Positions 1 to 8,507 are shown, counted from the first letter of the stretch. The stretch: 17,772 bases of DNA from Dehalococcoides mccartyi (GCA_945888895.1 CAMDAY010000017.1:1-17772), one strand, 5' to 3'. Made by a program: numbers and translations. The notes: generated by a model not told the origin, from the letters alone.

Positions 1-1159
1 GGCTGAGGTCGATGACCCTGACGCCTTCGAGGGCAGCGGTGCGCGCAGCGATCGAGGGAACCGCAGGTGCGGCTTGCGCAGCCTGCGACTCTCTGAGGAT
101 CGCGTCGTGGTCGGCATCAAGCGCGCGCGAGGGCTGTCGCACGCTGGCGTCCGAACGGGAGAGGCGAATCGGGGAACTCGGCTGCCACGTCGGGCCCAGG
201 CGAGGATCGACGAGCGGCACGACGGTCGACGAAGCGACCGCGTGGTCTTCGGTAATCCACTCCGCCGTGGAACGAACCCGGATCAACGGGAGATCAGCCT
301 CGGCCCCGAGGCGTTCCCACTGGTCGGCTGAACGCGTGCGCATCACCTCCGGCAGCAGCGCTGACAACGCGTCGCGTGTGTCGCGATCGGTGGCAAGGCG
401 CTCGACATCAATCTGCCCTGCGAGGCCGGCGGCGATCGCGAAGCGCTGCAGGAAGTGTGGCTTCGCGAGGGAGATCAACGCCCAACGCCCGTCCGAACAC
501 TGGAAAACACCGCCGCCGAAGTCGTTGGGGCGACCGCCGGACGTGTCGGCGCCGACCACCGCCAGACCGTTGGCGCCGATCGCAGAGAACATCGCGTCGA
601 ACAGCGGCACCTCGATGTGCTGTCCTCGGCCGTCGCGTTCTCGGGAGAACAGCGCGGCGCCGATGCTGATCCCGGCATTGAGCGCCGCGAACGTTGAGGC
701 GATGGGGATCGCGGTGAATCGGGGCTCACTGGGGCCCGCGCGATAGGTGTCCGTCGCCGCGGCGACGACACCTTCCCATGCGGGGAGGCCAGCCCTCGGG
801 TCATCTGAAGCGAAGCCCGGCAGGGCGCAGTAGATGAGCTGAGAATGGTCGCGGACGAGCTGACCCGGATCGATGCCGAGCCGCGACATGACGCCCGGAC
901 GGAAGTTCTCAATGACCACATCGGCACCGGCGACCAGGCGACGAGCCGTCGTGAGATCCGCGGCGCGCTTGAGGTCAAGCACGATTGAACGCTTCCCGCG
1001 ATTCCATGTCGCGTTAGCAGGCGTCACCCACCGGGGCCCGCCGGGCGGCTCGACCTTCACGACGTCGGCGCCTTGATCGGCGAGGAACATCCCGGTCAGC
1101 GGTCCCGCGATGTACTGGCCGAAATCGATTACCCGCACGCCATCCAGGGCCCCAGCCAT
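1..1159 (-). CDS. CaiB/BaiF family (class III) CoA-transferase, probably two-domain, C-terminus outside the window
   Basis: The minus-strand frame is open from the ATG at 1159 to the window edge (386 codons seen, no stop). It begins MAGALDGVRVIDFGQYIAGP, the N-terminal signature of class III CoA-transferases, which move CoA between carboxylic acids in the cytoplasm. GADVVKVEPP follows near residue 30 and VIENFRPGVMSRLG near residue 85. In the catalytic stretch (GRGQHIEVPLFDAMF) Asp188 aligns with the nucleophilic Asp169 of formyl-CoA transferase, so this domain looks catalytically competent. At residues 377-386 a second start motif appears (LEGVRVIDLS), at the same place where domain 2 begins in the two complete fused enzymes of this window. 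GAGAGGA lies about 6 bases before the ATG and supports the start. It is divergent from the binding-protein gene at 1311. The substrate cannot be told from sequence. Confidence 0.9.
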   Translation of the reverse strand, partial: MAGALDGVRVIDFGQYIAGPLTGMFLADQGADVVKVEPPGGPRWVTPANATWNRGKRSIVLDLKRAADLTTARRLVAGADVVIENFRPGVMSRLGIDPGQLVRDHSQLIYCALPGFASDDPRAGLPAWEGVVAAATDTYRAGPSEPRFTAIPIASTFAALNAGISIGAALFSRERDGRGQHIEVPLFDAMFSAIGANGLAVVGADTSGGRPNDFGGGVFQCSDGRWALISLAKPHFLQRFAIAAGLAGQIDVERLATDRDTRDALSALLPEVMRTRSADQWERLGAEADLPLIRVRSTAEWITEDHAVASSTVVPLVDPRLGPTWQPSSPIRLSRSDASVRQPSRALDADHDAILRESQAAQAAPAVPSIAARTAALEGVRVIDLS

Positions 1160-1177
1160 CGTTCGTCCTCTCGCCCG

Positions 1178-1191
1178 CCGGCGCGCGCCGG
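1178..1191. repeat. 14-bp perfect GC palindrome in the leader of the left-edge CoA-transferase
   Basis: CCGGCGCGCGCCGG reads identically on both strands. It lies 19 bases upstream of the ATG at 1159, just before its ribosome binding site. It could be an operator or a structure in the mRNA leader, but alternating GC is easily produced by chance in DNA this GC-rich. Confidence 0.4.
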
Positions 1192-1230
1192 TTCTGGCCA
1201 ACTGCCGGAAGAGCCTATTTCTCGCTGAAT

Positions 1231-1259
1231 ATGACATACGTTGTCCACGCTCGTAATAT
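1231..1259 (+). promoter_or_regulatory. Sigma-70-like promoter for the binding-protein gene at 1311
   Basis: ATGACA at 1231-1236 (5 of 6 to TTGACA) and TAATAT at 1254-1259 are separated by exactly 17 bases. Transcription would start near 1266, giving a leader of about 45 bases before the ATG at 1311. This AT-richer patch stands out from the surrounding GC-rich sequence. It is a prediction from consensus match only. Confidence 0.5.
1233..1245. promoter_or_regulatory. Candidate operator GACA-TACGT-TGTC overlapping the -35 element
   Basis: This interrupted inverted repeat (GACA and TGTC arms, 5-base centre) overlaps the -35 hexamer of the promoter at 1231-1259. Its core ACATACGTTGT differs by one base from ACATACGATGT in the other divergent region at 12696-12706. 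A protein bound here could repress both divergent genes. The regulator is unknown. Confidence 0.4.
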
Positions 1260-1310
1260 GCGCTCACGGCTTCCGCTATCTGGCGAGAGGTTCAAGGAGA
1301 GGAAACCGGG

Positions 1311-3014
1311 ATGGATTCAGAGTATCGGGACGGGCTCGGCGGACACCAAATCTCCCGACGCAACGTGTTGCGCGGCTCCGCGACACTGGGGACCGGCATT
1401 GCCGCCGCCGCACTCATCGGCTGCAGCAGCTCCAAGACCAGCAGCCCAGGCGGCGGCGGGACGCCGACCGGCAGCAGCGCTGCGGGGACGACTCCGGCAG
1501 GCGTGAAGCGAGGCGGCCGATTCACCCTGGCGGTGGACGGCGACCCGCCGTCGGGATTCGACCTGCATGCCGGCTCGACCTCAAACGGCAGCTACATGAT
1601 CACGCCAGCCTACAACCAGCTGGTGCAATTCGACCCGCTCGTCGCCGTCGAATCGCCGCAGTCGATCATCCCCGACCTCGCTGAGAAGTGGGAGATCTCG
1701 CCCGACGGTCAGACCTACACGTTCCGCCTTGCGAAAGGCGTGAAGTTCCATGACGGCACGCCCTTCACGTCAGCCGACGTGAAGGCGTCGCTCCTGCGTC
1801 AGCAGAAGCCGCCGGCAGGCGTAGTCGCCATTCGCTCGACGCAGTTGTCCGCGATCTCCACGATGGAGACGCCCGATGACAGCACCATCGTGCTCAAACT
1901 CTCCCGCCCGACTTCGCCGGACAGCATGCTGCCGATCCTTGGTCAGGGCTGGATGGGCATCTACTCCAAGAAGGACATGGACAGCACCCCGGATCTGTAC
2001 AAGAAGGGGATGAATGGCACCGGCCCATACCGCTTCAAGTCGTACGACCCGGGAACGAAGATCTCGCTCGACAAGAACCCGGACTACTTCATCAAGGGTC
2101 GCCCCTACCTCGATGGTGTCGACGTGTTCATCATCCCTGAAGCCTCTACACGCATGGCGCAGTTCCAGTCGGGCGGTCTCGTCCTCGGTTCCTCCAGCAT
2201 CACGGATGAGCCGATCCTGCGGAAAGCGATGGGCGACAAGGTTGACATTCAAACGGTCGTCGGCATCTGCAGCTCGACGCTGAACTTCAGCCCCAAGCAG
2301 GCGCCGTACACCGACGAGCGCGTTCGCGCGGCAATCTCGCTCGCGATCAACCGCGCTGACGCGATCCAGATCTTGAGCAAGGGCGACGCGATCGTCGGCG
2401 GGTACATGCCCCAGGGTGGCCCGTGGGCGCTGCCAGAGGCTGACCTCAAGAAGGTACCGGGCTACGGCCCCTTCTCTGACGCGAGCATTGCGGAGGCGAA
2501 GAAGCTGCTGTCGGCGGCAGGTGTGAATGCACCGCTGTCGCCGGTCGTCCTCGTCCGGAATCCGAAGAACGACCAGGACCAGGGGTTGATGGTCGTGGAT
2601 CAGTTGAAGAAGCTCGGTTGGAACGGCCGCATCGACGCTCGCGAGATCTCGACGGCCTTCGCTCGCTTCAACAGCGGGGACTTCGAGATGGCTTCGACAT
2701 CACTCTGCCACGGTCTGGACGACCCGGATGCCGTGTTCTCCGTCGCGTTCCTCACGGACTCGCCGCAGAACTACTCGCGCATCAAGAACCCAGACGTGGA
2801 CGCGCTGTACCTCAAGCAGTCCACCGAACTCAACCGAGAGAAGCGCCGCGAGATGGTGAACGAGCTCCAGAAGCTCGCGATGCCGAAGTTCGGCAAGATC
2901 ATCTACTCGTGGACGAAGCGCAGCCAGGCGATCCACTCGTACGTCAAGAACTTCAAGACGCACACGAGCCTGTACAGCCAGGGTCGATACGACATCACCT
3001 GGTTTGACAAGTAG
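1311..3014 (+). CDS. ABC transporter substrate-binding lipoprotein, family 5 (DppA/OppA-like)
   Basis: This 567-residue protein is the extracytoplasmic binding component of a dipeptide/oligopeptide/nickel-type ABC importer (SBP_bac_5 fold). A twin-arginine signal (SRRNVL, residues 15-20) precedes a hydrophobic stretch and a lipobox ending in Cys38 (ALIGC), so it should be exported folded by Tat and lipid-anchored. A Ser/Gly/Thr-rich linker follows. Family hallmarks include IPDLAEKWEISPDGQTYTF, then KFHDGTPFTSADVKAS, then NGTGPYRF. AAGGAGAGG lies 8 bases before the ATG. Family-5 proteins bind many ligands besides peptides; the downstream CoA-transferase at 3190 suggests a carboxylate ligand (inference). 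It is clearly paralogous to the binding protein at 8534-10234, sharing runs such as KFHDGTPFTSADVKAS and IYSKKD, and has nearly the same length (567 versus 566). Confidence 0.93.
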   Translation: MDSEYRDGLGGHQISRRNVLRGSATLGTGIAAAALIGCSSSKTSSPGGGGTPTGSSAAGTTPAGVKRGGRFTLAVDGDPPSGFDLHAGSTSNGSYMITPAYNQLVQFDPLVAVESPQSIIPDLAEKWEISPDGQTYTFRLAKGVKFHDGTPFTSADVKASLLRQQKPPAGVVAIRSTQLSAISTMETPDDSTIVLKLSRPTSPDSMLPILGQGWMGIYSKKDMDSTPDLYKKGMNGTGPYRFKSYDPGTKISLDKNPDYFIKGRPYLDGVDVFIIPEASTRMAQFQSGGLVLGSSSITDEPILRKAMGDKVDIQTVVGICSSTLNFSPKQAPYTDERVRAAISLAINRADAIQILSKGDAIVGGYMPQGGPWALPEADLKKVPGYGPFSDASIAEAKKLLSAAGVNAPLSPVVLVRNPKNDQDQGLMVVDQLKKLGWNGRIDAREISTAFARFNSGDFEMASTSLCHGLDDPDAVFSVAFLTDSPQNYSRIKNPDVDALYLKQSTELNREKRREMVNELQKLAMPKFGKIIYSWTKRSQAIHSYVKNFKTHTSLYSQGRYDITWFDK

Positions 3015-3046
3015 CCAGGCAAGTGCAGCTGAGCCGATGAGACGGG

Positions 3047-3070
3047 GGAGGGGGCCGAGATGCCCTCTCC
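3047..3070 (+). terminator. Hairpin after the first binding-protein gene
   Basis: GGAGGGGGC (3047-3055) and GCCCTCTCC (3062-3070) form a 9-pair stem with one G-U pair and a 6-base loop, 33 bases after the stop codon. There is no strong T run, so it may be a partial terminator or an mRNA 3'-end stabiliser separating binding-protein from CoA-transferase expression. A second weaker stem, GCCCAGC (3084-3090) with GCTGGGC (3102-3108), follows. These two stems are all I see in the 175-base gap 3015-3189. Confidence 0.45.
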
Positions 3071-3189
3071 TTAGGTTGAATCGGCCCAGCAGTGTCTGAT
3101 CGCTGGGCGGCGGCGCCAGTGATCCCCCTCGCCAGTGAGATTCAGTGCCCACCCGAGACGGCGAGGACGGCCAGAGAGAGGCTTCCCTC

Positions 3190-5493
3190 ATGAGTCCGCT
3201 ACTGAGTGGCGTTCGAGTGGTCGAGGTGGGCGGGCGCGCGGGCAGCGTCTGCGGGCAGCTCTTCGCGGAGATGGGGGCCGACGTCCTGACGCTGCACATT
3301 CCTGGTGCGCCGTTCGGATCCGACGACGCAGGCGAGAGCATCATCTTCCGCGCGAACAAGCGCCACGTGGACGCCGATCTGGCGACCGAGAACGGGAAGA
3401 TGCTCTTCGCCCGCTACGCTGGCGCCGCCGATGTCGTCATCATCGATCTGCCGACACGCGACCTCGACGCCCTCGGTCTGAACGAGGAGCGACTGACTGC
3501 GCTGAACCCTCGACTGGTGACAGCAATCATCACGCCGTTTGGCACCACCGGGCCACGCCGCGACTACGTGGGTAGCGACCTCGTCACGTTTCACTCGAGC
3601 GGCATCGCGCGACTGCTGTTCGGGCGTGTCGAGGATCCCGAGGTCGAGCCGCCAGTTCGCGCCGCCGCCGAACAGTCCGACTTCATCGTGGGGCTGACCG
3701 CCGCAACTGCGGTGATGAACGGCGTCTACCAGCAGCAGGCCACGGGCGAGGGCCAATACATCGACATCTCTTCCCAAGAGGCCATGTCACTGATGGCCGC
3801 ACGTGAGCTCGCATTGCCGGCGTTCGGGGGCAAGGCGGAGTCTCGTCGAGGCGGGAACCCCGGTGGTACTGCAACGGGACCGCGGCTCCCCACCTCGGAC
3901 GGCTACGTGGCGCTCTCGCCGCGCGAGCCGGGCCAGTGGGCGCAGTGGCTGCATGTCCTGGGCGACCCCGAATGGGGCACTGATCCCAAGTTCGCCGACC
4001 GCCAGACGCGCGTGAAGAACTTCAACGAACTCTATGACCTGATGGCCGAGTGGAGCCGGACACGCGGGCGCGAGGAGATCACGGAGATCTGCCAGGCAGC
4101 GCATGTCCCCTGCTATCCCTTCGGAACGCCCGCCGACATGTTCAACGAGCCACAGCTCGGGCACCGCGGGTTCTTCACTGCGCTTGAACGTCCCGGCCAG
4201 CAGCCAGTGCTCGTGCCGCGACCGCCGTTCGGCCTGCCGGCAGGCGACTATGCGACGCTCAGGTTCGCGGCCGGCGGTGACTTCGACTGGTCGCCTCGAC
4301 CCACCGAGCACATGACGGGGCGCACCGGAAGACTGCCGCTGGAGGGCGTGCGGGTCCTGGACTTCTCGTGGGTCGTGGCCGGGCCCACCGGCACCCGCTA
4401 CATGTCCCTGATGGGCGCCGAGGTGATCAAGATCGAGAACCCCGGCCGACCGGACAGCGCCCGCAACGGTGGCCTGCATGATGTGGTCGGCCAGTCGAAA
4501 CTCGGCATGTCGATCGACCTGAAGGCGGACGGTGCGTTGGCGGCTGTCCGACGGTTGCTCAAGGACACCGATATCGTTGTCGACAACTTCGCGACCGGCG
4601 TGATGGATCGTCTCGGCCTGGGCTCTGACGACCTGCGTGCGATCCGCCCGGACATCATCCAGTTGTCGTCGTCTGGCCTCGGTCGGCACGGGCCGCGAGC
4701 CGAGTGGGTCGCCTACGGCAGCCTCCTGAGTGCATACGTCGGATTCCTTGAGGAGCCTCCGGAGCGCGCACCGAAGACGGGCATGGCCTGGGTCGACCCG
4801 CTGTCAGGCCTCTACCTCGGGTTCATCGCCGTCGCCGCACTCCGCGAGCGTGCCCGCACCGGCGCGGGCCGTCACGTCGATTTCTCGATGCTCGAAGGCC
4901 TGCTGTGGACCATGCCGAACGCGCTGCTGGCGGCGCAGGTGCCTGACACCGCCGCAATGAACTCAGGAAACGAGGACCCGCGGTTCGCTCCGCACGGTGT
5001 CTACCGCGCCGAGGGCGACGACCGCTGGGTCGCCGTCGCCGTGACCGACGACGATCAGTGGCGTGCGCTTTGCGGTGTCGTGCCGACGCTCGGATCGCTG
5101 TCGGCCCTCTCCGAGAGCGAGCGTCGCCTTCAGGCCACGACGATCGACGAGCACCTCCGCGCTTGGATCATCGATCGCAACGATGTCGAGGCGATGGATG
5201 CGCTCCAACACGCCGGCGTCCCAGCCTCGGCCTCGTACAACACGGACGACCTGTACGTCGATCCACACCTCGATGCACGCGGCTTCTACAAGACAATCAT
5301 TGAGGACGACGGCACGCAGCGACGGCTGCCGGGCCTGCCGTGGCGGTGGGGCGACGACACCGCCATCGAGCACCGCGCCGCGCCGGGCCAGGGTCAGCAT
5401 ACCCAGAGCGTCCTCCAGCGGGTGGGGGGGCTCTCAAGCCTCGAAGTCCAGGCAATGGAAGCGGCCGGCGCGTTCGGCAAGCTTCACGCGTGA
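3190..5493 (+). CDS. Fused two-domain CaiB/BaiF CoA-transferase
   Basis: This 767-residue cytoplasmic protein contains two class III CoA-transferase domains in tandem (about residues 1-375 and 382-767); single-domain members have about 400. Domain 1 begins MSPLLSGVRVVEVGGRAG, and domain 2 begins LPLEGVRVLDFSWVVAGPTG at residue 382 with IVVDNFATGVMDRLGLG further on. At the position of the nucleophilic Asp169 of formyl-CoA transferase both domains carry Glu (Glu197 in IDISSQEAMS, Glu569 in VDFSMLEGLL). Class III enzymes are interlocked dimers, so the fusion may fold as an intramolecular pair. I chose the ATG at 3190 over an in-frame start at 3145 because AGAGAGG precedes it and because the paralogue (783 aa, ending at 10264) also starts MSPLL. 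Only 32 bases separate it from the next gene. The substrate is unknown. Confidence 0.92.
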   Translation: MSPLLSGVRVVEVGGRAGSVCGQLFAEMGADVLTLHIPGAPFGSDDAGESIIFRANKRHVDADLATENGKMLFARYAGAADVVIIDLPTRDLDALGLNEERLTALNPRLVTAIITPFGTTGPRRDYVGSDLVTFHSSGIARLLFGRVEDPEVEPPVRAAAEQSDFIVGLTAATAVMNGVYQQQATGEGQYIDISSQEAMSLMAARELALPAFGGKAESRRGGNPGGTATGPRLPTSDGYVALSPREPGQWAQWLHVLGDPEWGTDPKFADRQTRVKNFNELYDLMAEWSRTRGREEITEICQAAHVPCYPFGTPADMFNEPQLGHRGFFTALERPGQQPVLVPRPPFGLPAGDYATLRFAAGGDFDWSPRPTEHMTGRTGRLPLEGVRVLDFSWVVAGPTGTRYMSLMGAEVIKIENPGRPDSARNGGLHDVVGQSKLGMSIDLKADGALAAVRRLLKDTDIVVDNFATGVMDRLGLGSDDLRAIRPDIIQLSSSGLGRHGPRAEWVAYGSLLSAYVGFLEEPPERAPKTGMAWVDPLSGLYLGFIAVAALRERARTGAGRHVDFSMLEGLLWTMPNALLAAQVPDTAAMNSGNEDPRFAPHGVYRAEGDDRWVAVAVTDDDQWRALCGVVPTLGSLSALSESERRLQATTIDEHLRAWIIDRNDVEAMDALQHAGVPASASYNTDDLYVDPHLDARGFYKTIIEDDGTQRRLPGLPWRWGDDTAIEHRAAPGQGQHTQSVLQRVGGLSSLEVQAMEAAGAFGKLHA

Positions 5494-5525
5494 CTGCAGC
5501 CAAGAGCCGGGAGCAGGGGGGCGCA

Positions 5526-6045
5526 ATGACCGAACAAGTCATCGAAGGGGTGACGCCGCCTCCGCGCCAAAAGGTCATCGGGATGGCGCTCACCGTTGCG
5601 CTCGTCCTCAGTACCGCCGCGAGCGTGGCATGTAGCGCGACGGATCACCCGCCGAAGACCGAAGCGGTAGTGGGCGTACAGGCCCCCTCAACCGTCACCC
5701 TGCAGAAGAAGGGCGACGCGAGTTTCGTGCTCGCCGACGCGAAGGGGTTCACGCTCTACTACTTCGCTGGCGATGCCCCCTGACGCATCCATGGCGTGCG
5801 CAGACGCGTGCGCGTCCAACTGGGCACCCCTGAGCGTCTCTTCGACCAACGTGGAGAAGCCCGCAGCGCTCCCCCTAACGCTGGACACGGTGAAGCGCGG
5901 AGATGGCACGTTGCACGTCAGATACGGGGGGCGTCCGCTCTACCGCTCCACGCTGGACAAGGCACCCGGCGACCGGAACGGGCAGGATCAGGAGTCTTGG
6001 ACGGTCGCGTTCGTGGAACTCGCCTGCGAGTGCGGCACCCACTAG
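5526..6045 (+). CDS. Secreted YxFxxD-type lipoprotein (Lipoprotein_15-like), needs a +1 frame change at 5778-5784
   Basis: Two reading frames together encode one protein of the small secreted lipoprotein family with YxFxxD repeats (PF03640/COG4315 style). Its function is uncharacterised; it acts on the outside of the membrane. The first frame (5526-5783, 85 aa) has a hydrophobic export segment (residues 17-35), a possible lipid-anchored Cys36 with a weak lipobox, and the start of repeat 1 (LADAKGFTLYYFAGDAP), then hits TGA. The +1 frame continues at once with the rest of that repeat (CADACASNWAPLSV) and then repeat 2 (LDKAPGDRNGQ, WTVAFV), ending at 6045. Joined at CCC TGA C the product is 172 aa and matches the family without a gap. 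Either ribosomes shift +1 here, or this is a one-base mutation or sequencing error. AGGGGGG precedes the ATG. It sits between the CoA-transferase and MFS genes, 43 bases before the latter. Confidence 0.75.
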
Positions 6046-6088
6046 GCGCGGCAGCACACGAGCGGGCCTGCAGGGACCGGGAGCGGGA

Positions 6089-7396
6089 ATGGCACGAACG
6101 ACGGCGGCGGCGCCCGCCTCCGGCAGGTTCTACTACGGCTGGCTCATGGTCGTGGTGGGATCACTCATCAACGGCGTCGGGTCGATCAACGGCGCCATCT
6201 CCTCGGTCTTCTTTTTGCCGCTGACAGCTCACCTCGGCGTCGGTCACGCAACGCTCGCGTTCGCCCTGTCGCTTGCGCGGCTCGAGTCCGGGATCGTCGG
6301 CCCGATCGCTGGCTGGCTGCTCGACCGCAAGGGCCCGAGGTTCACGATCACGATCGGGTGCCTCATGGGCGGGGTTGGGCTGCTGCTACTCCCGCTGGTG
6401 AACAGTTTTCTTGGCTTCCTGCTGCTCTACATGGGGGTCATCTCCATCGGGTTCAACATGGGATTCGTGCTGTCGATGCACCAGGTCGCGAACATCTGGT
6501 TCATGCGACACCGCACGAGGGTTCTGAGCATCTTCTCATTCTCCATCCGCTTTGGGCGCGCGATCTTCGTGCCCGTCCTCGCGCTGGCGATGATGGAATA
6601 CGGATGGCAGGCCACGGCCGTCGGCGCCGGAATCACGGTCCTCGTGGTCGCGCTGCCGCTCAGCTTCCTCGTGAAGCGGTCTCCGGAGGCGATCGGACAG
6701 CACCCGGACGGCATGTCGGAGGAACTCGCGGTCGCGACGACGGCGAAACACACCGCCGCCTCGAAGCTCGGTCGCGACTTCACCTTCCGCGAGGCGCTCC
6801 ACGAGCGCGCCTACTGGATCATCGTCATGAGCACCGCCGTGCGCATGTCGATCAACGGGGCGATTCAGGGCCAGTTGATCCCGATCGTCGTCGCGAAGGG
6901 CATGACACCTGCGGAGGGCGCGGGACTGCTGAGCGCGTGGGCGCTCACATCAAGCGGGATGCTACTGGGCCTCGGGTACCTGGCGGATCGCGGGAGCAAG
7001 AAGATGCTGCTGGTGGCGGGACACGCGAGCAGCATGAGCGCGATCATTGTGCTGCTGCTTGCCGGGCCGACATGGGGATGGATGCTGCTCTTCGTCTTGT
7101 TCATCGCGTTCGCAGAGGGCATGGCGCCTGCGAACCATTCCATCATCGGAGACATGTTCGGCCGGACGTCCTTCGGGCGGCTGAACGGTATGCTGAGCAC
7201 GTTCACGACGATTGGCGTGGTTGCCCCACCGTTCCTCGGCTACTCGTGGGATCGCTACGGCAACTACACGCTGCCTCTCGTCACGTTCGCGGTACTCGCG
7301 GGCCTCGGGCTCCTCATCGTGCTGTTCTTCCTCGAACCGCCGAAGAAGCGGCCGGTCGCACCCGGAGAGCTTGAGACCAAGCCCGGCCGCGCCTGA
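6089..7396 (+). CDS. MFS transporter, oxalate/formate or monocarboxylate type
   Basis: This 435-residue inner-membrane protein has about twelve hydrophobic segments in two halves joined by a polar loop (around residues 195-235, rich in Glu, Lys and Thr), as usual for the major facilitator superfamily. It starts with a short Ala/Thr tail, then RFYYGWLMVVVGS, an opening common in the oxalate:formate antiporter and monocarboxylate porter groups. The loop 2-3 signature is GPIAGWLLDRKGPR (residues 71-84). The start at 6089 is preferred because GGGAG lies 6 bases upstream and because the 62 residues of open frame before it are Arg/Ser/Thr-rich and hydrophilic. As last gene of the plus-strand unit it may import the CoA-transferase substrate or export a released acid. 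The direction and ligand are not visible from sequence. Confidence 0.9.
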   Translation: MARTTAAAPASGRFYYGWLMVVVGSLINGVGSINGAISSVFFLPLTAHLGVGHATLAFALSLARLESGIVGPIAGWLLDRKGPRFTITIGCLMGGVGLLLLPLVNSFLGFLLLYMGVISIGFNMGFVLSMHQVANIWFMRHRTRVLSIFSFSIRFGRAIFVPVLALAMMEYGWQATAVGAGITVLVVALPLSFLVKRSPEAIGQHPDGMSEELAVATTAKHTAASKLGRDFTFREALHERAYWIIVMSTAVRMSINGAIQGQLIPIVVAKGMTPAEGAGLLSAWALTSSGMLLGLGYLADRGSKKMLLVAGHASSMSAIIVLLLAGPTWGWMLLFVLFIAFAEGMAPANHSIIGDMFGRTSFGRLNGMLSTFTTIGVVAPPFLGYSWDRYGNYTLPLVTFAVLAGLGLLIVLFFLEPPKKRPVAPGELETKPGRA

Positions 7397-7434
7397 GCGT
7401 CGACTCTCCTCGAACACCACAACCGTACGCAGCG

Positions 7435-7466
7435 CGCGTTGCCCGTAGCTCCCCACGGGCAACGCG
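7435..7466. terminator. Bidirectional hairpin between convergent units
   Basis: CGCGTTGCCCGT (7435-7446) and ACGGGCAACGCG (7455-7466) form a perfect 12-bp stem with an 8-base loop. It lies 38 bases after the MFS stop and 20 bases from the end of the minus-strand permease, so it can end transcripts from both sides. There is no T run on either strand. Confidence 0.65.
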
Positions 7467-7486
7467 TCCCCGGTCGACTTCAGCGG

Positions 7487-8443
7487 TCACTCCAGGCGGA
7501 TACGCGGGTCGAGGAACCCGTAGGAGATGTCGACCGCAAGGTTCGTGAGCGCGTAAATGATGGCGAACACGAAGGTCAGCGTCTGCACCACTGGGTAGTC
7601 CCGGTGATTGATGGCGTCCACCATGAAGCGACCAACACCTGGAAGGCTGAAGACGGTCTCCATGACCACCGTTCCGCCGACGATCCCGGCGATCCCAAGG
7701 CCGATCACGGTAATCACTGGGAGCATAGAGTTCTTCAGCGCATGCCTCATGACGACGGCCGACTCTTTGAGGCCCTTCGAGCGAGCGGTGCGGACATAGT
7801 CTTCTCGCATCACCTCGAGGAGGCTTGAGCGGACGAGGCGACTGACCAGCGCGGCGTTCGAATAGCCCAACGCCAGGGCCGGCCAGATGAGCTGTTGGAA
7901 GTTCGCCGAAGGGCTCTCAAGTGGGCCCTTGTAGCCCAGCGGGGGAATCCAACCGAAGTACTTCACAAGCATCAGGATGATCAGGATCCCAGCCCAGAAG
8001 CTCGGCATCGACAGACCGACCACGGCGAACGTGCGCACGGTGTAGTCGGCCATCGTGCCGCGCTTCACAGCCGCGAGGATGCCGATCGGGATCGCAAGCG
8101 CCGTCGAGATGGCGGTGCTCATCAAGCCCAACTCGAGGGTGAGCGGCAGTCGGCGGAAGAGTTCGGTGAACACAGGCTCGCCGGTCCAGAGCGAGTCACC
8201 GGCATCCAGCGTCAGCACTCCGAACAGCCAGTCGGCGTACTGGACCAGCAGCGGACGATCCAGGCCGAGCTCCTTGTTCAGCTTCGCGATCTGCTCTGCT
8301 GTCGGGATGTTGTTGCCGTCGGGACCGATGAGAATCAGCGTCGCCACGTCGCCCGGCAGCACCCGCATCAGCCAGAAGATGATGATCGAGACTAGGAGCA
8401 GCGTCGGAATCAAGTACAGCAGCCGCCGACCCACGTAGCGCAT
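7487..8443 (-). CDS. ABC transporter permease, DppB/OppB type
   Basis: This 318-residue inner-membrane channel subunit belongs to a family-5 (peptide/nickel-type) importer. It opens MRYVGRRLLYLIPTLLLVSI with the first membrane segment at about residues 9-28, followed by FWLMRVLPGD, the usual N-terminal signature. About five more segments follow (roughly 100-125, 136-160, 185-205, 240-262 and 285-307). The cytoplasmic coupling loop that contacts the ATPase is at residues 213-226 (REDYVRTARSKGLK). GAGGGGA lies 7 bases before the ATG. It is the last gene of a minus-strand unit, behind the binding protein, and separated from it by a strong hairpin. Its usual DppC partner is not next to it; one is encoded 7 kb away at 15460-16368. 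No ATPase genes are present in the window. Confidence 0.95.
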   Translation of the reverse strand: MRYVGRRLLYLIPTLLLVSIIIFWLMRVLPGDVATLILIGPDGNNIPTAEQIAKLNKELGLDRPLLVQYADWLFGVLTLDAGDSLWTGEPVFTELFRRLPLTLELGLMSTAISTALAIPIGILAAVKRGTMADYTVRTFAVVGLSMPSFWAGILIILMLVKYFGWIPPLGYKGPLESPSANFQQLIWPALALGYSNAALVSRLVRSSLLEVMREDYVRTARSKGLKESAVVMRHALKNSMLPVITVIGLGIAGIVGGTVVMETVFSLPGVGRFMVDAINHRDYPVVQTLTFVFAIIYALTNLAVDISYGFLDPRIRLE

Positions 8444-8467
8444 GAATCTTCCCCTCGTGTGAATCGA

Positions 8468-8507
8468 TCAGGGTGCTGCGACATCGTGTGAAGTCGCAGC
8501 ACCCTGA
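8468..8507 (-). repeat. 15-bp perfect inverted repeat between binding-protein and permease genes
   Basis: TCAGGGTGCTGCGAC (8468-8482) pairs perfectly with GTCGCAGCACCCTGA (8493-8507) around a 10-base loop. On the minus-strand transcript it lies 26 bases after the binding-protein stop and 24 bases before the permease start. With no T run on the minus strand, it looks like an intra-operon mRNA stabiliser or attenuator that keeps the binding protein more abundant than the permease. That role is known for such hairpins in binding-protein operons; here it is inference. Confidence 0.7.

Noticed and set aside
12..746. Long plus-strand open frame (244 aa)
   Set aside because: It is antisense to the left-edge CaiB gene. 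Its product is rich in Arg, Ser and Ala with no family resemblance, while the minus frame gives clear CaiB motifs.
3787..4689. 300-aa minus-strand open frame inside the first fused CoA-transferase
   Set aside because: It mirrors the coding frame in GC-rich DNA; the product has no recognisable motif.
5773..6045. A separate 90-aa gene starting at the ATG at 5773
   Set aside because: It has no ribosome binding site or signal peptide and begins in mid-repeat; it is better explained as the +1-frame half of the lipoprotein gene.
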